From Burkholderia sp. MS389 (GTDB taxonomy: Bacteria; Pseudomonadota; Gammaproteobacteria; Burkholderiales; Burkholderiaceae), in NCBI RefSeq assembly GCF_016899425.1, contig NZ_CP045994.1, forward strand, positions 2,046,001 to 2,110,000: DNA of 64,000 nucleotides. Direction: 5' to 3'. A model generated the notes under the pieces. That model was not told the origin of the DNA. It ran no database searches and worked only from the letters and a program-made list of their open reading frames with translations. The first letter of the stretch is position 1. Each line of letters starts with the position of its first letter. The position numbers were made by a program, and so were the translations under genes. Shown piece after piece: positions 26,554 through 35,863 of this stretch.

Positions 26554-28005
26554 TCATGCGCCCGTATGGGCGGCGATGAAGTCCTTCACCTGCTGCGCGT
26601 CGGCCTTCACGACCTCGAAGCGCTGCGGCAGCGCCTCGAGCCCGTCGAATGCGGCCGGCCGCTCGGCTTCGCGATCGAGCGCTTCGCGGATCGTCTCGCC
26701 GAACTTGATCGGCTGCGCCGTCTCGAGCACGACCATCGGCACGCCGGCCTCCAGATGCTCGCGCGCGACCTTCACGCCGTCGGCCGTATGCGTATCGATC
26801 ATCGTGTCGTAGCGCGAGAACACGTCGCGGATCGTCGCGATGCGGTCGGCGTGGCTGCTGCGGCCCGACACGAAACCGAATTCGGCGACGCGCGCGAAAT
26901 CGCCGCTGGCCGCGAGATCGAAGCCGCCCTTCTCCTCGACGTCGCGGAACAATTGCATCACGCGGGCCGGATCGCGGCCGAGCAGGTCGAACACGAAGCG
27001 CTCGAAGTTCGAGGCCTTCGAGATGTCCATGCTCGGGCTGCTCGTGTGATAGGTGTGCTCGGCGCTGCGCACGCGGTATGCGCCGGTGCGGAAGAACTCG
27101 TCGAGCACGTCGTTCTCGTTGGTCGCGACCACCAGCTTCGCGATCGGCAGCCCCATCATCCGCGCGATGTGGCCCGCGCAGACGTTGCCGAAGTTGCCCG
27201 ACGGCACCGTGAACGACACGCGCTCGTCGTTCGACTGCGTCGCCGCGAAATAGCCCTTGAAGTAGTACACGACCTGCGCGACGACGCGCGCCCAGTTGAT
27301 CGAGTTGACGGTGCCGATCTTCTGCTGCGCCTTGAATGCGTGATCGTTCGATACGGCCTTCACGATGTCCTGGCAGTCGTCGAACACGCCTTCGACCGCG
27401 AGGTTGAAGATGTTCGGATCCTGCAGGCTGAACATCTGCGCGGTCTGGAACGCGCTCATCTTCTTGTGCGGCGACAGCATGAACACGCGCACGCCGGCCT
27501 TGCCGCGCATCGCGTATTCGGCCGCGCTGCCGGTATCGCCCGACGTCGCGCCGAGGATGTTCAGCGCTTCGCCGTGCTTCGCGAGCGTGTACTCGAACAG
27601 GTTGCCGAGCAGCTGCATCGCCATGTCCTTGAACGCGAGCGTCGGGCCGTTCGACAGTTCGAGCAGCGACAGCGCCGTGCCGTGCTCGGTGCCGAGCGTC
27701 TTCAGCGGCGTGATGTCGGATGCGTTCTCGCCGTGGCGCGTGTTGCTGTACACGGCAGCCGTGTACGTGCGGCGCGTGATCGCGCGCAGGTCGTCGGCCG
27801 GCACGTCGTCGCAGAACTTCGACAGGATCTCGAACGCGAGATCCGCGTACGGCAGCGTGCGCCAGCGCGCGAGCTCGTCGGCGGACACCTTCGGATACTC
27901 GGCCGGCAGGTAGAGCCCGCCGTCCTTCGCGAGACCGCCGAGCAGGATGTCGGAGAACGTATGGCGCTCGCCGATGCCGGCGCCGCGCGTGGAGATGTAG
28001 TTCAT
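26554..28005 (-). CDS. thrC: Threonine synthase
   Basis: PLP enzyme that converts O-phosphohomoserine to threonine. The 483 residues begin MNYISTRG, as in the long proteobacterial class. The PLP lysine is Lys126 in PTLAFKDMA, and the phosphate-binding region GATSGDTGSAAEYA follows. It lies 10 nt after hom in one transcript, so both steps after aspartate semialdehyde that lead to threonine are co-expressed except homoserine kinase, which is not here. Confidence 0.96.
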   Translation of the reverse strand: MNYISTRGAGIGERHTFSDILLGGLAKDGGLYLPAEYPKVSADELARWRTLPYADLAFEILSKFCDDVPADDLRAITRRTYTAAVYSNTRHGENASDITPLKTLGTEHGTALSLLELSNGPTLAFKDMAMQLLGNLFEYTLAKHGEALNILGATSGDTGSAAEYAMRGKAGVRVFMLSPHKKMSAFQTAQMFSLQDPNIFNLAVEGVFDDCQDIVKAVSNDHAFKAQQKIGTVNSINWARVVAQVVYYFKGYFAATQSNDERVSFTVPSGNFGNVCAGHIARMMGLPIAKLVVATNENDVLDEFFRTGAYRVRSAEHTYHTSSPSMDISKASNFERFVFDLLGRDPARVMQLFRDVEEKGGFDLAASGDFARVAEFGFVSGRSSHADRIATIRDVFSRYDTMIDTHTADGVKVAREHLEAGVPMVVLETAQPIKFGETIREALDREAERPAAFDGLEALPQRFEVVKADAQQVKDFIAAHTGA

Positions 28006-28015
28006 GTCGTCAGCC

Positions 28016-29344
28016 TCAGTTCAGCGCTTCCATGCGCAGCTTCGTCACCTTCGACACGACGGTCGCGAGGCTCTCGATTTGCGCGATCGCCGCGTTGACG
28101 TTCTTCTCGACCGTCTCGTGCGTGATCAGGATGATGTCGGTTTCGCCGTTCGCGCCGTCGATCTGCTCCGATTCCTTCTGCAGCAGCGCGTCGATCGAGA
28201 TGCCCGATTCGGCGAGGATGCGCGTGATCGCGGCGAGCACGCCGGTCTGATCGGCGACGCGCAGGCGCAGGTAGTAGCCGCTCGTCACTTCCTCGATCGG
28301 CAGAATCGGCGTGTTCGACAGGCTGTCCGGCTGGAACGCGAGGTGCGGCACACGATGCTCGGGATCGGCCGTATGCAGGCGCGTGACGTCGACGAGATCC
28401 GCGACGACGGCCGAAGCGGTCGGCTCCGCGCCCGCGCCCTTGCCGTAGTACAGCGTCGTGCCGACTGCGTCGCCGTGCACGACGACCGCGTTCATCGCAC
28501 CCTCGACGTTCGCGAGCAAGCGCTTTTCCGGGATCAGCGTCGGGTGCACACGCAGCTCGATGCCGTTTGCGGCGCGGCGCGCGATGCCGAGCAGCTTGAT
28601 CCGGTAACCGAGCTCTTCCGCGTAGCGGATGTCGGTCGCGTCGAGCTTGCTGATGCCTTCGACATACGCGCGGTCGAACTGCACCGGCACGCCGAACGCG
28701 ATCGCGCTCATGATCGTCGCCTTGTGCGCGGCGTCGACGCCCTCGATGTCGAAGGTCGGATCGGCTTCCGCGTAGCCGAGCGCCTGCGCGGCCTTCAGCG
28801 CGGTCGCGAAGTCGAGCCCGCGGTCGCGCATTTCGGACAGGATGTAGTTCGTCGTGCCGTTGATGATGCCGGCGATGTACTGGATGCGGTTCGCGGTCAG
28901 GCCTTCGCGCAGCGCCTTGATGATCGGGATGCCGCCGGCGACGGCCGCCTCGAACGCGACCATCACGCCCTTCTCGCGCGCGGCTTCGAAGATCTCGGTG
29001 CCGTGCACCGCGAGCAGCGCCTTGTTTGCCGTCACGACGTGCTTGCCGTTCGCGATCGCGCGCAGCACGAGCTCGCGCGCGATGCCCGTGCCGCCGATCA
29101 TCTCGGCGATGATCGAAATCGACGGATCGTCGACGACCGCGTTGAAGTCGTCGGTGATCTGCGCGGTGCCGGCGTGGGCGCCGAGCGCCGCCTGCGCCTT
29201 GGCCGGGTTGCGCACGGCAATGCGCGCGACCTCGATGCCGCGCCCCGCGCGTCGTTTGATTTCTTCCTGGTTGCGGTGCAACACCGTGAAGGTGCCGCTG
29301 CCGACGGTGCCGAAGCCCAACAGGCCAACTTTGATCGGTTCCAT
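28016..29344 (-). CDS. hom: Homoserine dehydrogenase
   Basis: NAD(P)H-dependent reduction of aspartate semialdehyde to homoserine, the branch point to threonine and methionine. The 442 residues hold the Rossmann motif GLLGFGTVG (7-15), the catalytic core (GIINGTTNYIL, the homoserine dehydrogenase signature with AEADPTFDIEG) and a C-terminal ACT domain (YYLRLRVADQTGVLA, from about 355). The ACT domain is expected to give threonine feedback control. It is a monofunctional enzyme, not fused to aspartokinase. Confidence 0.97.
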   Translation of the reverse strand: MEPIKVGLLGFGTVGSGTFTVLHRNQEEIKRRAGRGIEVARIAVRNPAKAQAALGAHAGTAQITDDFNAVVDDPSISIIAEMIGGTGIARELVLRAIANGKHVVTANKALLAVHGTEIFEAAREKGVMVAFEAAVAGGIPIIKALREGLTANRIQYIAGIINGTTNYILSEMRDRGLDFATALKAAQALGYAEADPTFDIEGVDAAHKATIMSAIAFGVPVQFDRAYVEGISKLDATDIRYAEELGYRIKLLGIARRAANGIELRVHPTLIPEKRLLANVEGAMNAVVVHGDAVGTTLYYGKGAGAEPTASAVVADLVDVTRLHTADPEHRVPHLAFQPDSLSNTPILPIEEVTSGYYLRLRVADQTGVLAAITRILAESGISIDALLQKESEQIDGANGETDIILITHETVEKNVNAAIAQIESLATVVSKVTKLRMEALN

Positions 29345-29397
29345 GCTGCGTGTGATCGATGAGTAAGAAGTAGTGAGTTCCGTGAGACGCTGCCCGC

Positions 29398-30636
29398 TCA
29401 GACCGAATGGCGCTTGCGGTAGCCGTCGAGGAAGCGTGCGATCCGGTTGATCGAATCGGTCAGGTCGTCGAGGTTCGGCAGGAAGACCACGCGGAAATGG
29501 TCCGGCGTCGCCCAGTTGAAACCCGTGCCCTGCACCAGCAGCACGCGCTCCTCGAGCAACAGGTCGAGGATGAACTGCTGGTCGTTCTGGATCGGGTAGA
29601 GCTTCGGGTCGAGGCGCGGAAACATGTACAGCGCGGCCTGCGGCTTCACGCAGGTCACGCCCGGGATCGACGTCAGCATGTCATACGCGAGTTCGCGCTG
29701 CTTGTACAGGCGCCCGCTCGGCACGATCAGCTCGTTGATGCTCTGGTAGCCGCCGAGCGCCGTCTGGATCGCGAACTGGCCGGGCACGTTCGCGCACAGG
29801 CGCATCGACGACAGGATGCCGAGCCCTTCGAGGTAATCCTTCGCGCGCCGGCGGTTGTCGCCGCCGAGGCCCGACACGGCCATCCAGCCCGCGCGATAGC
29901 CGCACGACCGATAGCTCTTCGACAAACTGTTGAACGTGACGGTGATCACGTCCTCCGACAGCGCGCCGAGCGCCGTGTGCTCGAGGCCGTCGTAGACGAT
30001 CTTGTCGTAGACCTCGTCCGCGAACACGATCAGCCCGTGCTGGCGCGCGATCGCGAGCAGCTCGAGCAGCAATTCGTCGGAATAAAGCGCGCCGGTCGGG
30101 TTGTTCGGGTTGATCACGACGATCGCCTTCGTGTTCGGCGTGATCTTGCTGCGGATGTCGTCGAGATCGGGCATCCACGCGTTCTGCTCGTCGCACACGT
30201 AGTGCACGGGCGTGCCGCCCGACAGGCTCACGGCCGCCGTCCACAGCGGGTAGTCGGGCGCGGGCAGCAGCACTTCGTCGCCGTCGTTCAGGAGCGCCTG
30301 GGTCGCCATCACGATCAGCTCGGACGCGCCGTTGCCGATGTAGATGTCGTCGAGACCGACGCCGACGACGCCCTTTTCCTGCGTGTAGTGCATCACGGCC
30401 TTGCGCGCCGAGAACACGCCCTTCGAATCCGAATAGCCGGACGACGCCGGCAGGTTGCGGATCATGTCCTGGATGATTTCGTCCGGCGCGTCGAAACCGA
30501 ACGGCGCGAGGTTGCCGATGTTCAGCTTGATGATGCGGTGGCCTTCTTCCTCGAGGCGCTTCGCGTGCTCGAGCACCGGGCCACGGATGTCGTAGCAGAC
30601 GTTGAGCAGCTTGTTCGACTTCTGAATCGGTTTCAC
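29398..30636 (-). CDS. alaA: Alanine-type aminotransferase (AlaA/YfbQ-like)
   Basis: Fold-type I PLP aminotransferase of 412 residues. It begins MKPIQKSNKLLNVCYDIRGPV, typical of the AlaA group that makes alanine from pyruvate and glutamate. The NPNNPTGALY motif and PLP-lysine segment SLSKSYRSCGYRAGW are intact. It lies 53 nt upstream of hom on the same strand and is probably co-transcribed with hom-thrC. A link to valine or alanine supply is inferred. Confidence 0.9.
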   Translation of the reverse strand: MKPIQKSNKLLNVCYDIRGPVLEHAKRLEEEGHRIIKLNIGNLAPFGFDAPDEIIQDMIRNLPASSGYSDSKGVFSARKAVMHYTQEKGVVGVGLDDIYIGNGASELIVMATQALLNDGDEVLLPAPDYPLWTAAVSLSGGTPVHYVCDEQNAWMPDLDDIRSKITPNTKAIVVINPNNPTGALYSDELLLELLAIARQHGLIVFADEVYDKIVYDGLEHTALGALSEDVITVTFNSLSKSYRSCGYRAGWMAVSGLGGDNRRRAKDYLEGLGILSSMRLCANVPGQFAIQTALGGYQSINELIVPSGRLYKQRELAYDMLTSIPGVTCVKPQAALYMFPRLDPKLYPIQNDQQFILDLLLEERVLLVQGTGFNWATPDHFRVVFLPNLDDLTDSINRIARFLDGYRKRHSV

Positions 30637-30951
30637 GACGACACGGTTCCTGGGTTGGCCTTGCGGCCGGGGGACGGGATCAAAACTGGAAAGCGGCCGG
30701 TCTGTGCGCGCTGTCTAGACTGGGAAAAAGCGGCGGCCGGACGCGGCTTGTGGCGACGCACGACGCAAGTGGCGCCCGCGGGCGACCAAAAAGTTATAAT
30801 TTAGCGGATTTTGGCCGACTTTCGCAATGCACCATAGCCGCGCCGGGCCCGCGCCGTCGGGCGTCCGCGCGTGGCCGGGCGCGCGAAACCGGCCTGCCGG
30901 GCCCTTGCGGCCCGGCCAACCCATTCCCCTACGGAACCGCGGAATACCGAT
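30637..30951. other. Divergent promoter region between alaA and the Mth938-like gene
   Basis: No gene is visible in this 315-base stretch. It holds TATAAT at 30794-30799 on the plus strand. On the minus strand TTGCGA-N18-TAAATT overlaps the same AT-rich spot, so divergent promoters probably share it. The remainder is GC-rich leader. Confidence 0.5.
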
Positions 30952-31326
30952 TTGAAACTGCACCAGGACACGAGCGGCGCGCTCAACACCGTCACCGGCT
31001 ACGGCCCCGATTATGTCGACGTCAATCTCGAACGCCATGAAACGAGCGTCATCGTGCTGCCCGGCGCGCCGGTCCAGGCCTGGCCCGTGTCGTCGTTCGA
31101 CGCGCTCGCGCCCGAGCATTTCGCGATGCTGCTCGATCCGACGCCCGAACTCGTGATCTTCGGCAGCGGCGCGCGGCTGCGCTTCCCGCACCCGCGGCTC
31201 GTCGCGGCGCTCACCGCGAAGCGGATCGGCGTCGAGACGATGGATTTCCAGGCCGCCTGCCGCACCTACAACATCCTGATGGCCGAAGGCCGCAAAGTCG
31301 CCGCCGCGCTCTTAATTGAACGTTAA
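30952..31326 (+). CDS. Mth938-like domain protein (DUF498)
   Basis: Protein of 124 residues of the Mth938/Xcc1710-like family. It has the VNLERHETSVIVLP strand region and the conserved PELVIFGSGARLRFPHP and GVETMDFQAACRTYNIL blocks. Family function is not established. TTG at 30952 (MKLHQDTSG) is chosen because conservation starts there; an ATG at 30871 would add 27 non-conserved residues. It precedes arnT by 124 nt on the same strand and may be co-transcribed with the arn genes. Confidence 0.8.
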   Translation: MKLHQDTSGALNTVTGYGPDYVDVNLERHETSVIVLPGAPVQAWPVSSFDALAPEHFAMLLDPTPELVIFGSGARLRFPHPRLVAALTAKRIGVETMDFQAACRTYNILMAEGRKVAAALLIER

Positions 31327-31396
31327 TCCCGGTTGCGGTAAAACTCGGGCCGGCGCAGCGGGTCGATCCCCCGGATCGCCCCGGCCAGGCCGCCCG

Positions 31397-31419
31397 CCGC
31401 CGGCGCACCCCGCCGGCGG
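31397..31419 (+). repeat. GC-rich hairpin upstream of arnT
   Basis: CCGCCGGCG (31397-31405) pairs perfectly with CGCCGGCGG (31411-31419) over a 5-nt loop. No T-run follows. It lies in the spacer between the Mth938-like gene and arnT and could modulate read-through or stabilise the downstream mRNA. Confidence 0.5.
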
Positions 31420-31450
31420 CCCGTCACACCAACCAACAGGCTGAAAACCC

Positions 31451-33127
31451 ATGAACGATACGCCGTCGAGGCTACCGCTCAATCGCATCACGCTCGTCCT
31501 CCTGCTCGTCGCGTTCGCGATCGTCTGGTTCGCGCCGCTCGGGCTGCGCCACCTGATCCCGAGCGACGAAGGCCGCTATGCGGAAATGGCGCGCGAGATG
31601 TTCGTCACCGGCGACTGGATCACGCCGCGCTACAACGGCTACAAGTACTTCGAGAAGCCGCCGCTGCAAACCTGGCTGAACGCGCTGACGTTCGCATGGT
31701 TCGGCATCGGCGAATGGCAGGCGCGCCTGTATACCGCCGTCGCGAGCTTCGCCGGCGTACTGCTCGTCGGCTACACCGGCGCGCGCCTGTTCAACCCGCT
31801 GTCGGGCTTCCTCGCGGCCGTCGTGCTGGCCAGCGCGCCTTACTGGAACCTGATGGGTCACTTCAACGCGCTCGACATGGGGCTCGCGTTCTGGATGGCG
31901 CTGTCGCTGTGCTCGCTGCTGCTCGCGCAGCGGCCCGGGCTGCGCCCGGCCGCAGTGCGCGGCTGGATGTGGGCGTGCTGGGCCGCGATGGCGTTCGCGG
32001 TGCTGTCCAAGGGCCTCGTCGGGCTGATCCTGCCGGGCGCCGTGCTCGTGCTGTATACGGCGATCGCGCGCGACTGGGCGCTGTGGAAGCGCCTGTATCT
32101 GGTCAGCGGCCTCGTGATCTTCTTCGCGATCGTCACGCCGTGGTTCGTGCTCGTCCAGCAGCGCAACCCCGAATTCTTCAACTTCTTCTTCGTCGTCCAG
32201 CAGTTCCGCCGGTACCTGACCCCGGAACAGAACCGCCCGGGCCCGCTGTACTACTTCGTGCCGGTGCTGCTGGTCGGCTTCCTGCCGTGGCTGTCGGTCG
32301 CGTGGCAGAGCATCCGCCATGCGCTGCGCATGCCGCGCCAGCCGAACGGCTTCTCGCCGATGCTCGTGCTGCTGATCTGGAGCGCGTTCATCTTCCTGTT
32401 CTTCAGCGCGTCGCATTCGAAGCTGATCTCGTACGTGCTGCCGGTCGCGCCGGCGCTCGCGCTGATCATCGGCGCGTACCTGCCGCTAATGACGGCCGAG
32501 CGCTTCCGCCGCCACCTGCTCGGCTATCTCGTGTTCTTCGTCGCCGCGGCGTTCGGGATCATCTTCCTCGCGTACCAGGGCGACGCCCGCACGCCGAACG
32601 CGCTGTACCGCGCGTTCCAGATGTGGCTGTACGCCGGTCTCGCGGTCTCGGCCGCGCTGACGCTCGCGGCCGCGTGGCTGAACCGCCGCGCGGGCGTAGC
32701 CGCCGCGCTCGCCGCGTTCGGCGCCGCATGGCTCGCGTTCGGCACGATCGGCGGCACCGGGCACGACGAGTTCGGCCGCTACAGCTCGGGCGCGCTGCTC
32801 GCGCCGGCCGTGCGCGCCGAACTGGCGAAGCTGCCGCCCGACACGCCGTTCTACTCGATCGAAATGCTCGATCACACGTTCCCGTTCTACATGGGCCACA
32901 CGACGATCATGGTCCAGCGCCAGGACGAGCTCGCGTTCGGGATCTCGGTCGAGCCGAACAAGTGGATCCCGACCGTCGGCGAATGGGTCACGCGCTGGAA
33001 GCAGGACACCCATGCGCTCGCGATCATGCCGCCCGGCCAGTACGACGCGCTGGCCAAGGAAGGCGTGCCGATGCGCGTGGTCGCGCGCGACAACCGCCGC
33101 GTGATCGTCGAGAAACCGCAATCGTAA
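31451..33127 (+). CDS. arnT: Undecaprenyl-phosphate-L-Ara4N lipid A transferase
   Basis: Inner-membrane GT83 enzyme of 558 residues. It moves 4-amino-4-deoxy-L-arabinose from undecaprenyl phosphate to lipid A (and, in Burkholderia, also to the inner-core Ko sugar), lowering negative charge. The first periplasmic loop has SDEGRYAEMAREM with the acidic catalytic residues, then KYFEKPPLQTWLNAL. About 12 TM segments and a periplasmic C-terminal domain follow. It heads the arn cluster. L-Ara4N modification is known to underlie polymyxin resistance and viability in the B. cepacia complex. Confidence 0.93.
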   Translation: MNDTPSRLPLNRITLVLLLVAFAIVWFAPLGLRHLIPSDEGRYAEMAREMFVTGDWITPRYNGYKYFEKPPLQTWLNALTFAWFGIGEWQARLYTAVASFAGVLLVGYTGARLFNPLSGFLAAVVLASAPYWNLMGHFNALDMGLAFWMALSLCSLLLAQRPGLRPAAVRGWMWACWAAMAFAVLSKGLVGLILPGAVLVLYTAIARDWALWKRLYLVSGLVIFFAIVTPWFVLVQQRNPEFFNFFFVVQQFRRYLTPEQNRPGPLYYFVPVLLVGFLPWLSVAWQSIRHALRMPRQPNGFSPMLVLLIWSAFIFLFFSASHSKLISYVLPVAPALALIIGAYLPLMTAERFRRHLLGYLVFFVAAAFGIIFLAYQGDARTPNALYRAFQMWLYAGLAVSAALTLAAAWLNRRAGVAAALAAFGAAWLAFGTIGGTGHDEFGRYSSGALLAPAVRAELAKLPPDTPFYSIEMLDHTFPFYMGHTTIMVQRQDELAFGISVEPNKWIPTVGEWVTRWKQDTHALAIMPPGQYDALAKEGVPMRVVARDNRRVIVEKPQS

Positions 33128-33140
33128 GGACGTCCTTCGC

Positions 33141-33512
33141 ATGAATCCCGTTTCGTTCGTCTGCATCATCACCGGCGTGATGCTCAACGCCTGTGCGCAA
33201 CTTCTGCTGAAAGCCGGCGTCAACGCCGTTGGACACTTCGAATTCAGCCGTGCGAACATCATCCCGGTCGGGTTCAAGATCGCTACCCAGTTGCCGATCA
33301 TTGGCGGGCTCGGCTGCTACGTGCTGAGCGTCGTCGTGTGGATCGTCGGGCTGTCGCGGGTCGACGTGTCGATCGCGTACCCGATGCTGTCGCTCGGCTA
33401 CGTCGTCAACGCGTTCGCGGCGTGGTACCTGTTCGGCGAGGTGCTGTCGATCCAGAAGTTCGTCGGCATCGGCATCATCCTGATCGGCGTGCTCGTGCTC
33501 GCGCGCAGTTGA
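33141..33512 (+). CDS. ArnE/ArnF-type Ara4N-lipid flippase subunit (SMR-like)
   Basis: Small membrane protein of 123 residues with four TM segments of the EamA/SMR fold (MLNACAQLLLKAG; VWIVGLSRVDVSIAYPMLSLGYV). In E. coli, ArnE and ArnF together are proposed to flip undecaprenyl-phosphate-Ara4N to the periplasm. Only one such gene is found in this cluster, so it may act as a homodimer. It lies 13 nt after arnT. The AAGGA before it supports the start. Confidence 0.85.
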   Translation: MNPVSFVCIITGVMLNACAQLLLKAGVNAVGHFEFSRANIIPVGFKIATQLPIIGGLGCYVLSVVVWIVGLSRVDVSIAYPMLSLGYVVNAFAAWYLFGEVLSIQKFVGIGIILIGVLVLARS

Positions 33513-33652
33513 GCGCGGCCCGCGGCCCCGGCGTTCGTTAAGCGTCCGCCTACAAAAAATCACGGTGCGAATCGGCCAACCGGTGTTTAATGCCGGTTTC
33601 GGACGGATCGCCCGACCCTTTTATTACACGCCATTACAGGCCCAACGCGTTC

Positions 33653-34804
33653 ATGAGCCAGACTACCGCTCCGTTTCTGCCGTTCACCCGCCCCGAGATC
33701 GATGAGGAAACCATCCAGGGCGTCGTCGACGTGCTCCGCTCGGGCTGGATCACGACCGGCCCGCAGTGCCAGAAATTCGAAGCCGCGCTGTCCGAGTACT
33801 GCGGCGGCCGTCCGGTCCGCGCATTCAATTCGGGCACCTGCACGCTCGAGATCGGCCTGCGCATCGCGGGCGTCGGCCCCGGTGACGAGGTGATCACGAC
33901 GCCGGCGTCGTGGGTCTCGACCAGCAACGTGATCATCGAAACCGGCGCGACGCCCGTGTTCGCGGACATCGATCCCGTCACGCGCAACATCGACCTCGAC
34001 AAGCTCGAGCAGGCGATCACGCCGCGCACGAAGGCGATCATCCCCGTGTTCCTGTCCGGCCTGCCGGTCGACCTGGACCGCCTGTACGCGATCGCCCGCG
34101 CGCACAAACTGCGCGTGATCGAGGATGCCGCGCAGGCGTTCGGCTCGACGTGGCACGGCAAGCGCATCGGCGCGATCGGCGACATCGTGTCGTTCAGCTT
34201 CCACGCGAACAAGAACCTGACGACGATCGAAGGCGGCGCGCTCGTGCTGAACGACGAGGACGAAGCCGTGCTCGCGCAGAAGTACCGGCTGCAGGGCATC
34301 ACGCGCACCGGCTTCGACGGGATGGACTGCGACGTGCTCGGCGGCAAGTACAACCTGACCGACGTCGCCGCGCGCGTCGGCCTCGGCCAGCTGCCGCACA
34401 TCGAGCGCTTCACCGCGCAGCGCCGCGCGCTCGCCCGCGCGTATTTCGCCGCGTTCGACGGCGGCGCGGCCGTGAAGCTGGGCCTCGGCCTGCCGGTCGC
34501 CGAATTCGAGAACGGCAACTGGCACATGTTCCTGGTCACGCTGCCGCTCGAGCGGCTGACGATCACGCGCGCCGAATTCATGGCGCAGATGAAGGAACGC
34601 GGGATCGGCACCGGCATCCACTACCCGGCGATCCATCTTTTCACGCTGTACCGTGCGCGCGGTTTCAAGGAGGGCATGTTCCCCCACGCCGAACGGTACG
34701 GCGCGTCGACCGTCACGCTGCCGCTGTTTACGCAGATGACGGAAGGCGACGTGCGTCGCGTGGCCGACGCCGTCAATCAGATTTGCGAACAATACGGAAA
34801 ATAA
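33653..34804 (+). CDS. arnB: UDP-4-amino-4-deoxy-L-arabinose aminotransferase
   Basis: PLP enzyme of the DegT/DnrJ/EryC1 family, 383 residues, that transaminates UDP-4-keto-arabinose with glutamate. The PLP lysine is Lys187 in SFHANKNLTT, and the family N-terminus (LPFTRPEIDEETI, SGWITTGPQC) is complete. ATG 33653 is chosen, since the frame upstream to 33590 is not conserved. A spacer of 140 nt after the flippase gene contains a hairpin AACCGG/CCGGTT (33578-33598), so a separate internal promoter is possible. Confidence 0.95.
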   Translation: MSQTTAPFLPFTRPEIDEETIQGVVDVLRSGWITTGPQCQKFEAALSEYCGGRPVRAFNSGTCTLEIGLRIAGVGPGDEVITTPASWVSTSNVIIETGATPVFADIDPVTRNIDLDKLEQAITPRTKAIIPVFLSGLPVDLDRLYAIARAHKLRVIEDAAQAFGSTWHGKRIGAIGDIVSFSFHANKNLTTIEGGALVLNDEDEAVLAQKYRLQGITRTGFDGMDCDVLGGKYNLTDVAARVGLGQLPHIERFTAQRRALARAYFAAFDGGAAVKLGLGLPVAEFENGNWHMFLVTLPLERLTITRAEFMAQMKERGIGTGIHYPAIHLFTLYRARGFKEGMFPHAERYGASTVTLPLFTQMTEGDVRRVADAVNQICEQYGK

Positions 34805-34810
34805 GCGTAC

Positions 34811-35863
34811 ATGAGTCACCTTGAAGCACGCGCCGGGCATTCGGGCGCCGGGCACCCGGGCGCCGCGCATCTGGACACCGACCGGCCCGAAGTATCGGTC
34901 ATCATCCCCGTATACAACGAGGAAGACGGCCTCGCCGCGCTGTTCGCGCGCCTGTATCCGGCGCTCGACGCACTCGACGCGTCGTACGAAGTGATCCTGA
35001 TCAACGACGGCAGCCGCGACCGCTCGGCCGCGATGCTCGCCGATCAGTTCCACGTCCGGCCCGACACGACGCGCGTCGTGCTGCTCAACGGCAACTACGG
35101 CCAGCACATGGCGATCCTCGCGGGCTTCGCGCAGTCGCGCGGCGAGATCGTCATCACGCTCGACGCCGACCTGCAGAACCCGCCCGAGGAAATCGGCAAG
35201 CTGATCGCGAAGATGCGCGAGGGCTACGACTACGTCGGCTCGATCCGCAAGCAGCGCCAGGACAGCCTGTGGCGGCGCAAGGCGTCGCAGATGATGAACC
35301 GGCTGCGCGAGCGCATCACGCGCATCAAGATGACCGACCAGGGCTGCATGCTGCGCGCGTACAGCCGCCGCATCATCGACACGATCAACGTGTGCGGCGA
35401 AGTCAACACGTTCATCCCCGCGCTCGCGTACACGTTCGCGCAGAACCCGACCGAGATCGAAGTCGCGCACGAGGAACGCTTCGCGGGCGAATCGAAGTAT
35501 TCGCTGTACAGCCTGATCCGGCTGAACTTCGACCTCGTGACGGGCTTCTCGGTCGTGCCGCTGCAGTGGCTGTCGTTCATCGGCGTGATCCTGTCGCTCG
35601 GCTCCGCCGCGCTGTTCGTGCTGCTGCTCGTGCGCCGCTTCATCGTCGGCGCGGAAGTGCAAGGCGTGTTCACGCTGTTCGCGATCACGTTCTTCCTGCT
35701 CGGCGTGATCATCTTCGCGCTCGGCCTGCTCGGCGAATACGTCGGCCGCATCTACCAGCAGGTGCGCGCGCGTCCCCGCTACCTGATCCAGGCCGTGCTC
35801 GAGCAGCACGACGGCATGCCGCCGGTGCCGGCCGCCGCGAACCGCCCGGGAGCCGCGCAATGA
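34811..35863 (+). CDS. arnC: Undecaprenyl-phosphate Ara4FN transferase
   Basis: GT2 glycosyltransferase of 350 residues that loads formyl-Ara4N from UDP onto undecaprenyl phosphate on the cytoplasmic face. The catalytic domain starts VSVIIPVYNEE (about 28), with LINDGSRD and the metal-binding LDADLQNPPEE. Two C-terminal TM helices (about 240-320) anchor it. Residues 1-27 form a His/Gly-rich lead, longer than in E. coli ArnC. The stop overlaps the next start (ATGA). Confidence 0.94.
   Translation: MSHLEARAGHSGAGHPGAAHLDTDRPEVSVIIPVYNEEDGLAALFARLYPALDALDASYEVILINDGSRDRSAAMLADQFHVRPDTTRVVLLNGNYGQHMAILAGFAQSRGEIVITLDADLQNPPEEIGKLIAKMREGYDYVGSIRKQRQDSLWRRKASQMMNRLRERITRIKMTDQGCMLRAYSRRIIDTINVCGEVNTFIPALAYTFAQNPTEIEVAHEERFAGESKYSLYSLIRLNFDLVTGFSVVPLQWLSFIGVILSLGSAALFVLLLVRRFIVGAEVQGVFTLFAITFFLLGVIIFALGLLGEYVGRIYQQVRARPRYLIQAVLEQHDGMPPVPAAANRPGAAQ

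Noticed and set aside
33587..35860. Open frame of 757 codons on the minus strand
   Set aside because: It is antisense to arnB-arnC and shows only shadow composition.
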